NCBI RefSeq assembly: GCF_030403745.1
Contig: NZ_JAQMWP010000016.1
Coordinates: forward strand, 1 to 64,000
From: Streptomyces sp. S.PB5
GTDB taxonomy: Bacteria > Actinomycetota > Actinomycetes > Streptomycetales > Streptomycetaceae
DNA: 64,000 nucleotides
Direction: 5' to 3'
Part shown: positions 43,456 to 52,727 of the stretch, in pieces
Position numbering within the stretch: the first letter of the stretch is position 1
How the letters are laid out: the number at the start of each line of letters is the position of its first letter
Translations under genes and position numbers: made by a program
Notes under the pieces: model-generated
What the model saw: only the letters and a program-made list of their open reading frames with translations
What the model was told of the DNA's origin: nothing
Database searches by the model: none

Positions 43456-46257
43456 TCAGCCGGAGAGTGCGTCGCGCAGGGCCGCTCGGGAGCCGATACC
43501 GAGCTTGGGGAAGATCCGGTACAGGTGGGATCCCACGGTACGGGGCGACAGTTGCAGCCGTTCGCCGATCTGCTTGTTGGTCAGCCCTTCCGCCGCCAGC
43601 AGTGCGATCTCGGTCTCCTGCGCGGTCAGCCCGGCCGCCACGGCGCGGCCGGCCGACGGATGGGGCTGCGGCTGCCCGGCGGCCCGCAGCTCCGTGGCGG
43701 CCCGGGCGCTCCACGGAGCGGCCCCGAGCCGGTCGAAGAGGTCGAGCGCGGTCCTCAGGTGCTCGCGCGCCTCCCGCGCGGCGCGGGAACGCCGCAGCCG
43801 CTCGCCGTACAGCAGGTGTACGCGCGCGTGGTCGAAGGGCCACTCCTGTCCCCCGGGCACGTTGACGGCTTCGTCAAACAGGGCCAGCGCATGGGTGTCA
43901 GGGGCCACCAGGGCGCGAGCCGCCAGCGTGAGCATGCCCAGGCGTGGCGAGACCTCCCACAGCGCCGCCTCGCACATGGCCCGAACGTGCGCTTCGGCCT
44001 GAGGCCGGCGGTCCGTGCGCACGGCCGCCTCCACCAGGTCCAGGGCCACCCACATGGCGTGCGGGGTGTAGGGGGCGAGGGTGCCAGCCGGGCTGAGGTC
44101 GCAGGCGTGATGGTAGGCGGCCTCGAAGTCGCCCTGGCCGATGGCGCCGAGGGTGCGGGCGTGGTGGGCGAAGCGGGCCGCACCGTAGGCGCGGCGCAGG
44201 GTGGTGACCCGGGTCAGTTCGTCGGCCCACTCGTGCAGGGCGGCGTTCTCCCCGCGCACCGCGGCGAGCAGCGCCTCGTGGAAGAGGAAGTACCAGGCGA
44301 TGAAGTCGTAGCCGTTAGCCTTGGCCAGGGCGAGTCCCTCGTCGGCCAGCCGCTGACTCTCCTCCCAACGGCCGGTCGCGAAGTCGTCGAGGCACAGGTG
44401 CATGAAGCAGGCCAGGCTGCTGCGGACCGTGCCGCCTGCCCGGCCGCTCTCGATCAGGCGCCAGGCACTGGCTCGGCAGCCGCCCAGCAGGTCAAGGTAG
44501 ACCGCGGATGTGTTGACCCGGACCAGGCTGCCGGGGTCGAACTCGGCGTCCTGCCGGGCGATGAGCTCGGCAAGCGCCTGCCGGGTGCCGGCGGTCGCCC
44601 GCGCGGTATCGGGGAAGGCCCGGCTCATCAGCAGAATGATCTCCGGAGGCTCGGGCTTGAGCCGCTCGATCGCCCGGAACAGCGGGGGCCAGAACTCCTC
44701 ACGGCCCGCCCACCAGCAGATGATCACGAGCATGTACAGCGCGTCGATCAGGTCGGTGTTGGCCGCCTCGTAGCCGTGGTCGCCGTTCTCGATCGCGCCC
44801 ACCAGCAGTCGGTGCGCGGTGTCGATGATGCCGTCGCCGTTGACCGTGACCCAGGCGGCCGCCGCCGCGGCGTGCAGGGAGCCGCTCAGTTCGGGATCGA
44901 TGGCGCGCGCCTGGTTCAGCAGCTGGGTCGCGCTGCCCAGCTCGCCGGTGACGTCGGCGCCCAGGTAGGCCGCCTCCGCGAGCCGCCGACCGCGGTCCAC
45001 CGACTCCGGGCTGAGATGGGCGGCCCGGGTCAGGGCGGCGAGGGCGCCGGTGGCGTCGCCGCGCTGCAGTTTGCGGCGCGCCGCCTCCTCCAGCAGTCCA
45101 GCGACCGCCTCGTCGGGTTCCGTGGCGGACTCGGCAAGGTGCCAGGCTCGGCGCTCGGGGTCCTGGGTGAACAGGTGGGCCAGTGTGCGGTGCGCCCGGC
45201 GCCGTTCGGTGTTGGTCGAGGACTCCACGACGGCGGACCGCACGAGCGGGTGCCGGAACAGCAGACGCCCGGTGGCGTCGTCCCGTTCGACCAGCTTCGC
45301 CTCCTCCGCCGGGGCGAGCGCGGACGCCCCCTGGGTCGCGGGGGCTGCGCGTTCTAGCAGCCGCAGGTCACCGCTGCCCTCCAGCACCGCCAGCAGCAGC
45401 GCCTCCCGGGTGTTCGGCGGCAGCTGGTTGATGCGGGTGGTGAACAGCGCCTCGATGGAGGCGGTCAGCGGCAGTACGTCGGGGAGCGCCGCACGGGCGG
45501 CCAGCTGGGTCGGGTGCAGGGCGTCGGGCAGCTCCAGCAGGGCGAGCGGGTTGCCCTTCGCCTCGGCGAGCACTCGCTGCCGTACGCGGGCCGCCATCTC
45601 GGGGAAGGCATGGCGCAGCAGCTCGTCGGCGGACCCCTCGTCGACGGGACCGACGCAGAGGGCGGGCAGCCCCGCGGGGTCGAAGTAGACGTCCTCGCCG
45701 GTGCGGGAGGCGGTGAGCAGGCCGATACGGCTGCCGCCGAGGTTCGCGGCGAGGAACCGGAGCACGGTCGCCGTGGGCCGGTCGATCCAGGGCAGGTCGT
45801 CGACGACGAGGAACAGGGCGCGCGCCTCGGCCTCGCGCCGCAGCAGGGCGAGTGAGGTGCGCGCAACCTCCGTACGGTCGGGCACGCGTCCCGACTGCAG
45901 CCCGAGAGCCACCATGAGCGGGTTGCGCTCCGCCTCGTCCAGCCGGGTGAAGGCCGGGGCGAGCGGGAGCAGGAGCTGGTTGAGGACTGCGTAGCCGACA
46001 TCCGCCTCGAACTGGACGCCCGAGGCCCGGACGACCCGGGCTCCGGCCCGCACCGCGCGGCCGGCCGCGGCGTCCAGCAGGACGCTCTTGCCCACTCCGG
46101 CGTCCCCGGTCAGGAGCAGGACTGCGCCGTCATGACCGGCTCGGGAGAAGAAGGCGTCGAGTTCTCTGAGCTCCGCGTCGCGTCCGAACAGGGGGCCTCC
46201 GGCGCCGGTGGTGGAACGGTCGGGTTCGCAGTCGGGCGAGGCGTTCTGGCTCTGCAT
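43456..46257 (-). CDS. LAL-type LuxR-family regulator
   Basis: The 933-residue protein has an AAA-type ATPase, with Walker A GDAGVGKS near 51-58 and LFLVVDDLPWIDR as Walker B. A long repeat region follows, then the C-terminal LuxR domain GLTAQETEIALLAAEGLTNKQIG...SPRTVGSHLYRIFPKL. ATG 46257 follows CCAGGGGTAG; an upstream ATG 46326 lacks support. Its closest downstream neighbour is a PAS kinase on the same strand. The ligand and targets are unknown; this is the second LAL protein in the window. Confidence 0.88.
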   Translation of the reverse strand: MQSQNASPDCEPDRSTTGAGGPLFGRDAELRELDAFFSRAGHDGAVLLLTGDAGVGKSVLLDAAAGRAVRAGARVVRASGVQFEADVGYAVLNQLLLPLAPAFTRLDEAERNPLMVALGLQSGRVPDRTEVARTSLALLRREAEARALFLVVDDLPWIDRPTATVLRFLAANLGGSRIGLLTASRTGEDVYFDPAGLPALCVGPVDEGSADELLRHAFPEMAARVRQRVLAEAKGNPLALLELPDALHPTQLAARAALPDVLPLTASIEALFTTRINQLPPNTREALLLAVLEGSGDLRLLERAAPATQGASALAPAEEAKLVERDDATGRLLFRHPLVRSAVVESSTNTERRRAHRTLAHLFTQDPERRAWHLAESATEPDEAVAGLLEEAARRKLQRGDATGALAALTRAAHLSPESVDRGRRLAEAAYLGADVTGELGSATQLLNQARAIDPELSGSLHAAAAAAWVTVNGDGIIDTAHRLLVGAIENGDHGYEAANTDLIDALYMLVIICWWAGREEFWPPLFRAIERLKPEPPEIILLMSRAFPDTARATAGTRQALAELIARQDAEFDPGSLVRVNTSAVYLDLLGGCRASAWRLIESGRAGGTVRSSLACFMHLCLDDFATGRWEESQRLADEGLALAKANGYDFIAWYFLFHEALLAAVRGENAALHEWADELTRVTTLRRAYGAARFAHHARTLGAIGQGDFEAAYHHACDLSPAGTLAPYTPHAMWVALDLVEAAVRTDRRPQAEAHVRAMCEAALWEVSPRLGMLTLAARALVAPDTHALALFDEAVNVPGGQEWPFDHARVHLLYGERLRRSRAAREAREHLRTALDLFDRLGAAPWSARAATELRAAGQPQPHPSAGRAVAAGLTAQETEIALLAAEGLTNKQIGERLQLSPRTVGSHLYRIFPKLGIGSRAALRDALSG

Positions 46258-46428
46258 GGAAACTACCCCTGGCAACATGCGACAGCTCGTTCCGGCCGGG
46301 AAGCGCGGACGGACCCAGCTCGACATGATTTAGTAGGTGACTGCGCGATAGTTACTTGCTCCCCTGGGGGGACACATTAGGTCCCTGTTGATGTCAGGTC
46401 CAGTCAAGCCCTGTCGTGCGCGGGTGTC

Positions 46429-46470
46429 ATGGCTGAGGGGCCGACCCACCGGGGTCGGCCCCTCAGCCAT
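46429..46470 (-). terminator. 19-bp perfect hairpin after the first SDR gene
   Basis: ATGGCTGAGGGGCCGACCC (46429-46447) pairs perfectly with 46452-46470, loop four bases. It lies 16 bases beyond the minus-strand SDR gene ending at 46486. It separates it from the LAL regulator's promoter. Confidence 0.8.
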
Positions 46471-46485
46471 GCGGGACGCGTACTG

Positions 46486-47385
46486 TCACGCGTCTGCCGG
46501 GTGAACGCTCAGCAGGTCGTCCAGACCGATCCGGGTCAGGAACTCGCGGCGGATGCGGTCGGCGGCCCTGGAGACCTCATCCGAGCCGTCGTTGGCCGGG
46601 GCGATGTGCACCCGGTAGGGCCGCGTGCCCTCGGGCAGCGCCACGATGCGGGCGATCTCGTCGGAGACCAGTGAGGCATCGGCGTCCTCGGGGGCGAGGG
46701 CCGCCAGCTTGCCAGCGACCTGCTCCATCAGCCCCGCGTACTTGGTCTCGTACTCCGCCTCGACGGTCTCGTCGGAGGGGTGGCCGGAGTGGGCGAAGTG
46801 GTTGGTGCCACTGGTGAAGGAGCCGGGCACGACGATCGAGGTCTCCACGCCCCAGCGGGCGAGCTCGCCGGCGTAGGTGACCGCGAGGGAGTCCATGGCC
46901 GCCTTGGCGGCGAAGTACGGGCCGAGGTAGGGCGGGGTGCCGCCCTTGACGCTGGAGCTGGAGACCCACAGGACCAGGCCCCGGCCGGCCTTGCGCAGGT
47001 GCGGCAGGACGGCGCGGTTGACGCGCTGGGTGGACAGCACGTTGATGTCGAAAAGTTCGTCGAGCTGCTCGGGGGTGAACGCCTCGGACGGGCCGGTGAC
47101 CATGTGGCCGGCGTTGTGCATGATGACGTCGATCCGGCCGTGCTCCTCGATGATCTGCTTGACCGCGCCGTCGACGGAGTCCTGCGAGTTGACGTCCATC
47201 TCAATGGCGCGCAGATCCACGCCGTGTTCCTTGGCGTAGTCGGCGGCGGCCTGCACCTGGGGCGCGTTGCGGCCGGTGGTGGCGCGCATGCCGGCGTAGA
47301 CGGTGTTGCCCGTGTCGGCAAGGGCGCGGGCGGTGAGGGCACCGAAACCGCTGGACGCACCGGTGATGACGACGATGTTGCTCAT
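46486..47385 (-). CDS. Short-chain dehydrogenase/reductase
   Basis: The 299-residue protein opens VVITGASSGFGALTARALAD (Rossmann TGxxxGxG), has HNAGHMVTG, SSSSVKG with the catalytic Ser, and YFAAKAAMD with catalytic Tyr and Lys. The long C-terminus (about 50 residues beyond a typical SDR) ends LDDLLSVHPADA. AAGGAG precedes ATG 47385. The substrate is unknown. It follows another SDR gene by 78 bp on the same strand, probably in one transcript. Confidence 0.85.
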   Translation of the reverse strand: MSNIVVITGASSGFGALTARALADTGNTVYAGMRATTGRNAPQVQAAADYAKEHGVDLRAIEMDVNSQDSVDGAVKQIIEEHGRIDVIMHNAGHMVTGPSEAFTPEQLDELFDINVLSTQRVNRAVLPHLRKAGRGLVLWVSSSSVKGGTPPYLGPYFAAKAAMDSLAVTYAGELARWGVETSIVVPGSFTSGTNHFAHSGHPSDETVEAEYETKYAGLMEQVAGKLAALAPEDADASLVSDEIARIVALPEGTRPYRVHIAPANDGSDEVSRAADRIRREFLTRIGLDDLLSVHPADA

Positions 47386-47463
47386 GGGAATCTCCTTGGC
47401 CACATGAGTGGGCTGACAGGGAAGTGAGGGCTCAGGCGGGGTTGCGGAGAGGAGGGCGGGGAC

Positions 47464-48201
47464 TCAGATGATTCCGCCGTTGGCGTAGATGGTCTGGCCG
47501 TTGATCCAGCGGGCCGGGCCGGCGAGGAAGGCGATGGGCTCGGCGATGTCCTCGGGCGTGCCGATCCGCTCCAGCGGGGCGGCCTTGGCGAGGTTGTCGA
47601 GGGCTGCCTGGTCCTTGCCCTCGAGGAACAGCGGGGTGGCGGTGGGGCCGGGAGAGACGGCGTTGACGGTGATGTCCTTGCCACGCAGTTCACGGGCGAG
47701 CACGAGGGTCATCGCCTCGACCGCTCCCTTGCTCGCGGCGTAGGCGCCGTAGGTGGGGAACTGGAGCCGGGTAAGGGACGAGGAGACGTTGATCAGGGCG
47801 CCGCCGCTGCGCAGCCGCCGGGCCGCCTGCTGGGCGACGACGAAGGTGCCACGGATGTTGGTGCGGTGCATGCGGTCCAGGTCGTCCAGGTTCAGCGTGG
47901 CGATCGGCGAAAGCAGCATGATGCCCGCGGTGTTGACGACGACGTCGATGCCGCCGAACTCCTCTTCGATCGCGGCGAAAGCGGCGGCCATGGCGGTCTC
48001 GTCGGCCACGTCGCCGGCGACCGCGATGGCCTTGCCGCCGGCGGCCTTGACGGCCTCGACGGCCTCGTCGGCCTTGGCCTTGTTGCCGACGTAGTGCACC
48101 GCGAGGGCGAAGCCGTCCTTCGCCAGGCGGTCGACCACAGCCCGGCCAATGCCTCCGGTTCCGCCGGTGACCAGGGCGACACGGATGTTGGTCTCAGTCA
48201 T
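47464..48201 (-). CDS. Short-chain dehydrogenase/reductase (FabG-like)
   Basis: The 245-residue protein has VTGGTGGIGRAVV, NTAGIM, NVSSSLTR with the catalytic Ser, and YAASKGAVEAM with Tyr and Lys, and ends AGPARWINGQTIYANGGII. This is a classical NADPH-type SDR. ATG 48201 was chosen because AAGGA lies nine bases upstream; the ATG two codons earlier touches it. The palindrome at 48271-48285 is in its promoter. Confidence 0.88.
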   Translation of the reverse strand: MTETNIRVALVTGGTGGIGRAVVDRLAKDGFALAVHYVGNKAKADEAVEAVKAAGGKAIAVAGDVADETAMAAAFAAIEEEFGGIDVVVNTAGIMLLSPIATLNLDDLDRMHRTNIRGTFVVAQQAARRLRSGGALINVSSSLTRLQFPTYGAYAASKGAVEAMTLVLARELRGKDITVNAVSPGPTATPLFLEGKDQAALDNLAKAAPLERIGTPEDIAEPIAFLAGPARWINGQTIYANGGII

Positions 48202-48270
48202 GGTGATCATTCCTTCGCATGGGGTGGGGATACGCGCATCCGCGAGCCACATCATCGCTCTCGCATTTGC

Positions 48271-48285
48271 GTTATCGACGATAAC
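48271..48285. promoter_or_regulatory. 15-bp perfect palindrome GTTATCG-A-CGATAAC
   Basis: A 15-bp dyad with half-site GTTATCG lies 70 bases before the SDR start. An additional half-site CGATAAC is at 48324-48330. It is a good TetR/MarR-type operator between the SDR and the broken XRE gene. The rest of 48202-48541 holds no gene. Confidence 0.55.
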
Positions 48286-48541
48286 ACTCAGGTGGATCGA
48301 TGAAAACACTGATGCGTGAGCATCGATAACAGCGCCGGGTAGGCAGTCGTGCACCGCCAGGAGGGGAGCTGGCCGAAACCCTGTTTGCCGGCCGGAAACC
48401 CTCGGCGCGCAGCCCAGTCTTCCTTCGGGACGCACGGCTCACCATCGAGCAGGCTGGACGTACGGTGTGTGGCTCACCCAGACCCCGCGTAAGGCAGACC
48501 CCACAACGAGCGCGCCGGACGTCAGGGCGCCCATGCGTCGG

Positions 48542-49356
48542 TCAGGCTTGCGCCGCCGCGACGGCCCTCAGTTCGGCCAGAGCCTTCTCGCCGGGCGAGG
48601 CCGGGTCGGGCTGGTAGGTGAACAGGTACTGGCCGACGGCCTGGCCGACGTCGAAGATCTGGTAGCGCAGCGTCAGGTCGCCCACCACAGGGTGGTGCAG
48701 CCGCTTTACATCACTCGCCTTGCCGTGAACTTCGTAACGGCCCCACAGTCGCTGGAACTCTTCGTGCGAGGCGAGTTCGTCGACGATCTCGGTGAGGCGG
48801 GCGTCTCGCGCCCTGCTGCCCCCGGTGGAGCGCAGCCAGGCGACCCCGGCCTCGGCGATGTCCTGCCAGTCGCGGTAGAAGACACGGGCGGCTGGGTCGA
48901 CAAACGTGAATCTGACAAGGTTCCCGTAGGGCAGGGCGAGTTGGTACAGAGCGCGCCCCAGGGCGTTGGCGGCCAGGATGTCGAGACAGGAGCCGAGCAC
49001 CAGGGCGGGGGTGTCCTCCCAGGCTTCGATCAGACGCACGACCGGCTGGGTGACCTCGGGCACCGGCACGGTGCTCCGGTCCCGGTCGTTCACCAAGCCG
49101 CGCAGGTGCCGGACGGCGTCGGGGGTGAGCTGTAGAGCCCGGGCCAGCGCCCGCAGGACCTGATCCGAAGGGGACGTCTCGCGGCCCTGCTCCAGCCGGG
49201 CGTACTAGCCCTTGCTGAGCCCGGCCAGGTGGGCGACCTCACTCTGCGTGAGGCCGGGGGTGCGGTGTGCCGCGTCGGCGGACAGCCCTGCCCGGCTGGA
49301 GGTGACAGCCGCTCTGCGGGCGCGAGGAACCGGCCGAGTTCGTTGACGCCGTCCAT
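48542..49356 (-). pseudogene. XRE/MmyB-like regulator, frameshifted and with an amber codon
   Basis: The start MDGVNELGRFL (ATG 49356) is in one frame. A one-base loss near 49327 moves RARRAAVTSSRAGLSADAAH and TPGLTQSEVAHLAGLSKG into another. There the family continuation Y-YARLEQGRE is interrupted, because a Tyr codon is TAG at 49205-49207. The ligand domain follows in that same frame (VRLIEAWEDTPALVLGSCL, FVDPAARVFYRDW). Two lesions make it a pseudogene; the C-terminal 184 codons from ATG 49096 could give a DNA-binding-free fragment. Its intact relative is at 37432. Confidence 0.8.
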
Positions 49357-49465
49357 GGACACAGGTACGCGGCGTGTGCGAGGGAGCCCGGGCCGGGTGG
49401 GAGCCGGACCGGGAGGGCCACTGCACTCCCCCCGGACGAGCCGGGAGGGAGGCGGTGGCGGGGTG

Positions 49466-50295
49466 TCACTTGGCGAGGAAGTCCAGGAGTGCCTGGTTGA
49501 CTTCCTCGGGGTCCAGGCGATGTTGTGCGGGCCGCCTTCGACCGTCACGAACGTCAGGTCCTTGATGAGCCCCGGCAGCCGCGCGGCGGTCGCCTCGTAG
49601 GGCAGGATCCGGTCGGCGTTCCCGTGCACCAGCAGCGTCGGAACGTCGATCTTGGGCAGGTCGTCCTGGAAGTCCGTCAGCCATGTGTCCACACACGCGT
49701 AGGCGGCGTAGGCCGACGCCGACACCGCGACGTTGAAGGAGTTCTGCCAGGCCTGGTCGCTGATCCGGGTGCCCGCGTACATGTCGACGTTGTAGAAGTT
49801 GTCGAGAAAGTCCTTGAAGTACGCCGGGCGGTCTTTAAGCACCGCCTCCTTGATCCCCTCGAACACCGAGGCGTCCACGCCTTCCGGATTGTCCGCCGTC
49901 TGGAGCAGATACGGCGGGATCGCCCCGAACAGCGCCGCCTTCGCCACACGTTCCGAACCGTACCGGCCCAGATACCGCGTCACCTCGCCGGTGCCCATCG
50001 AGAACCCGACCAGCACCACGTCCCGCAGATCCAGGTGCTCCAGCAGCACCTTCAGGTCCGCCGCGAACGTGTCGTAGTCGTAGCCCACCACCGTCTGCGA
50101 CGACTGGCCGAAACCCCGTCGGTCATAGGTGATCACCCGGTACCCGGCCTCCAGCAGCACCCGCTCCTGCTTCTCCCACGAGTGCCCGTTCAGCGGGTAG
50201 CCGTGGATCAGCACCACCGGACGACCACTGCCGTGGTCCTCGTAGTACAGCTCGATGGCCCCGCTGTTCTCCTGCCCGACCGTCACGAACGGCAT
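49466..50295 (-). pseudogene. Alpha/beta hydrolase (haloperoxidase-like), frameshifted near the C-terminus
   Basis: From ATG 50295 the protein has LIHGYPLNGHSWEKQ (oxyanion), GFSMGTGEVTRYL with nucleophile Ser, HGNADRILP with catalytic Asp and GGPHNIAW with catalytic His. After AWT the frame shifts: the family ending (D)PEEVNQALLDFLAK continues in another frame, ending at the stop 49466-49468. The actual ORF reads on to 49090 with a foreign tail of over 100 residues. All triad residues precede the lesion, so a protein with an altered tail might keep some activity. Divergent from the NarL regulator. Confidence 0.75.
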
Positions 50296-50452
50296 CACAC
50301 ACCACGCCCTTTCCATCAAGTACGTGATCTCCAGCCTGGACGTCTGGCAAGGTTCACGCATCACATGCACATGCGAAACGGACTCAGGGGCTCCGGCAAC
50401 TGAAACAGCATGTGTCTGGGCATTGACATATGACTGACATAGGATGCGGTTT

Positions 50453-51112
50453 ATGAGTGAACCTCTGAGAGCAGTGCTCGGAGAAGACCAGGCCCTCGTC
50501 CGCGAGGGCATCGCGACCATTCTGCGCAGTGCCGGCATCACTGTCGTCGCGGCCGTGGACAACGCCGTGGACCTGGTCCGCGTCACCAAGGAGCAGCGGC
50601 CCGACGTCGTGATCACCGACATCCAGATGCCGCCGAACCTGAACGCGGACGGCCTTCAGGCTGCGCAGGAGATCCGCACCGCGCAGCCGGAAATCGCGGT
50701 CATCGTGCTCTCGCAGTTCCTCGACGCCTCGTACGCGCTCGACCTGGTCGGCGACGACCCGAGTGGTGTGGGCTACCTGCTCAAGGAAAAGGTGGCGAGC
50801 CCGCAGATCCTCACCGACGCGGTCGAGCGCGTGGTCGCCGGCGGGTCGGCCCTCGATTCCGACGTCATCGCCGCCCTCGTCGGCCGCAAGCGCAAGGAGG
50901 ACCCTCTCGCGGCGCTGACCCCGAAGGAGCGGGAGGTCCTGGCGCTGATGGCCGAGGGGCACTCCAACAGCGGCATCGCGCGCCAGCTGTTCGTGACGGT
51001 GCCCGCAGTGGAGCGCCATGTCACGGGCATCTTCATGAAGCTCGGCCTCAGCCAGGCCACCTCCAGCCAGCACCGCCGGGTGCTGGCCGTGCTGCGGTAT
51101 CTCAAGCAGTAG
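50453..51112 (+). CDS. NarL/FixJ-family response regulator
   Basis: The 219-residue protein has a receiver domain with LGEDQALVREG, DVVITDIQMPP (phosphoacceptor Asp) and GVGYLLKEKV, and a C-terminal LuxR domain LTPKEREVLALMAEGHSNSGI...AVERHVTGIFMKLGL. It likely pairs with a HisKA_3-type kinase, such as that at 51631-52680 or the orphan at 42158. ATG 50453 starts the conserved MSEPLRAVLGED. It is divergent from the broken hydrolase and convergent with the receiver gene. Confidence 0.88.
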   Translation: MSEPLRAVLGEDQALVREGIATILRSAGITVVAAVDNAVDLVRVTKEQRPDVVITDIQMPPNLNADGLQAAQEIRTAQPEIAVIVLSQFLDASYALDLVGDDPSGVGYLLKEKVASPQILTDAVERVVAGGSALDSDVIAALVGRKRKEDPLAALTPKEREVLALMAEGHSNSGIARQLFVTVPAVERHVTGIFMKLGLSQATSSQHRRVLAVLRYLKQ

Positions 51113-51204
51113 AGACCTGCAGTTCTCAGGCAGTAGACGTCTGAGGTCCCCGGGCGGGCCAGCTGACGGGACGCGGTGCTGTCAGGCACGGCCTCTGGGC
51201 CCCA

Positions 51205-51570
51205 TCAGGCAGGCGTCGTGCCGAAGATGCCCTTGAGATCGGCGTCGAAGAGACGGTCCTTGGCGATGAAGGACTCGATCCCCGCCTGCTCCAACTCCTC
51301 CTCCGACCAGTACGACTGCTCGGTGGAGGTCAGCACGATCCTGGGCTTGCAGTCCTCACGCCGCAACATCCGGGCGACGGTCACCCCGTCATGATCGGGA
51401 AGATGCAGATCGAGCAGGAGACCGTCCGGTTGGTGTTCGCGCACCGCGGCCAGGGCCGACGCGCCGTCCTCCGACTCCGCGACGACGTGCAGACCGCGCG
51501 CCGTTAGCAGCGTCTTGGCGATGCGGCGGAAACCTGGGTCGTCGTCGACGACCACGATGTTGACGGGCAT
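51205..51570 (-). CDS. Single-domain response regulator (receiver)
   Basis: The 121-residue protein is a bare receiver: NIVVVDDDPGFRRIAKTLL (acid pocket), PDGLLLDLHLPDHDG with the phosphorylated Asp, VLTSTEQ and FIAKDRL with the conserved Lys. It lacks a DNA-binding domain and probably passes signals by protein contact. It follows the sensor kinase gene by about 60 bp on the same strand, so it is the likely partner. ATG 51570 is preferred; an in-frame GTG at 51576 is also possible. Confidence 0.88.
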   Translation of the reverse strand: MPVNIVVVDDDPGFRRIAKTLLTARGLHVVAESEDGASALAAVREHQPDGLLLDLHLPDHDGVTVARMLRREDCKPRIVLTSTEQSYWSEEELEQAGIESFIAKDRLFDADLKGIFGTTPA

Positions 51571-51630
51571 GCTCACCAGAATGCCTTGCGCGTAGAAGAA
51601 CAGACCATAGGGGCAGCCCCACGCTTTCCG

Positions 51631-52680
51631 CTAGTCGAGGACGGGGATTTCCGCACGGACCGACGTGCCTTTTCCGGTCGGCGAGTCGATGACCAGGACT
51701 CCGTCGAAGGCCGCCACGCGATCCATCAGCCCGGTCAGGCCGCTGCCGGCGGTGTCCCGCGGCACGCCACCGATGCCGTCGTCGGCGACTTCGACGCACA
51801 GGGAGCCCTTCGACACGATCGAGACGCGGATGTGGGAGGCCCGCGCGTGTTTCACCGCGTTCGTCAGTGCTTCCGCGATGACGAAGTAGGCGTTGGACTC
51901 GACTTCCGCCGGCAGGCGCTCCGGGCACTCTGCCAGGACGGTCGTCGGCACGGCGCAGCGCTCGGCCAGTGATTCCGCCGCGGCCACCAGGCCCTTCGTC
52001 ATGAGCACCGCGGGATACACCCCGTAGGCCAGTTCCCGCAGCTCGTGGATCGCGGTCTGGGCGTCCTCGGTGGCCTGGTCGAGCAGGCCGGTCGCGTCCG
52101 ATGCCGTGTCCGGCAGCAGCTCGCGCGTCAGGCGCAGACCGATCAGCAGGCTGACCAGGCGCTGCTGAGCACCGTCGTGCAGATCGCGGGAGGTCTGGCG
52201 GCGTACGGATTCGATGCTTTGCATGATGCGCCGCTGTGCTGCCCGCGACTCGTCCGCGCGGATTCGGGCGGCGTCCCGCTCCCGGCGGGCGCGCTCCAGT
52301 TCACGGGCCTCAGTCGCGTCGAAGAAGGAGTAGACCACTCCGCGCCCGTCCGGCAGGTCGACCGGCGCGGCCCACCAGGAGGCAGGGAAGAACGAGCCGT
52401 CGCGTCTTTTGAACCACTCGTCGTCGCCGTGGGCCGGCTCCCCGGTGGTGGCCGACCGAAGCATCGGGCACTCCGAGGCAGGGAAAAGCGTGCCGTCCGG
52501 CCGCTCGGGATGGAGCGTGGCGTGGCTGGAGCGACCTACCAGCTCCTCGGCGCTGTCGTAGCCGAGCGCCGCCACACCAGCCGGGTTGGTGTACAGAATC
52601 CTGCCCTCGTGGTCGACGACCCAGATGACCTGCGACACGCTGTCCAGGACGACGGGCAGTACATGGCCAATCGGTTGCAC
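51631..52680 (-). CDS. PAS-domain sensor histidine kinase (HisKA_3)
   Basis: The 349-residue protein has a PAS domain (VVDHEGRILYTNPAGVAALG), a HisKA_3 core RDLHDGAQQRLVSLLIGL with phosphoacceptor His, and an ATPase domain with N-box NAYFVIAEALTNAVKHA and G-box DDGIGG. All catalytic motifs are present, unlike the orphan kinase at 42158. GTG 52680 was chosen because AGGAG lies six bases upstream; an upstream GTG at 52731 extends it by 17 residues. It follows the SDR gene (52728) by 47 bp and precedes the receiver, giving SDR-kinase-receiver on one transcript. Confidence 0.88.
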   Translation of the reverse strand: MQPIGHVLPVVLDSVSQVIWVVDHEGRILYTNPAGVAALGYDSAEELVGRSSHATLHPERPDGTLFPASECPMLRSATTGEPAHGDDEWFKRRDGSFFPASWWAAPVDLPDGRGVVYSFFDATEARELERARRERDAARIRADESRAAQRRIMQSIESVRRQTSRDLHDGAQQRLVSLLIGLRLTRELLPDTASDATGLLDQATEDAQTAIHELRELAYGVYPAVLMTKGLVAAAESLAERCAVPTTVLAECPERLPAEVESNAYFVIAEALTNAVKHARASHIRVSIVSKGSLCVEVADDGIGGVPRDTAGSGLTGLMDRVAAFDGVLVIDSPTGKGTSVRAEIPVLD

Positions 52681-52727
52681 TCCAACTCCTATGCCGAGCC
52701 GCCGTGAGGCGTCGGACGGCCGGTGCC

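Noticed and set aside
50423..50445. TTGACA/TAGGAT promoter before the NarL regulator
   Set aside because: The spacing of 11 bases is too short for a standard sigma-70 promoter.
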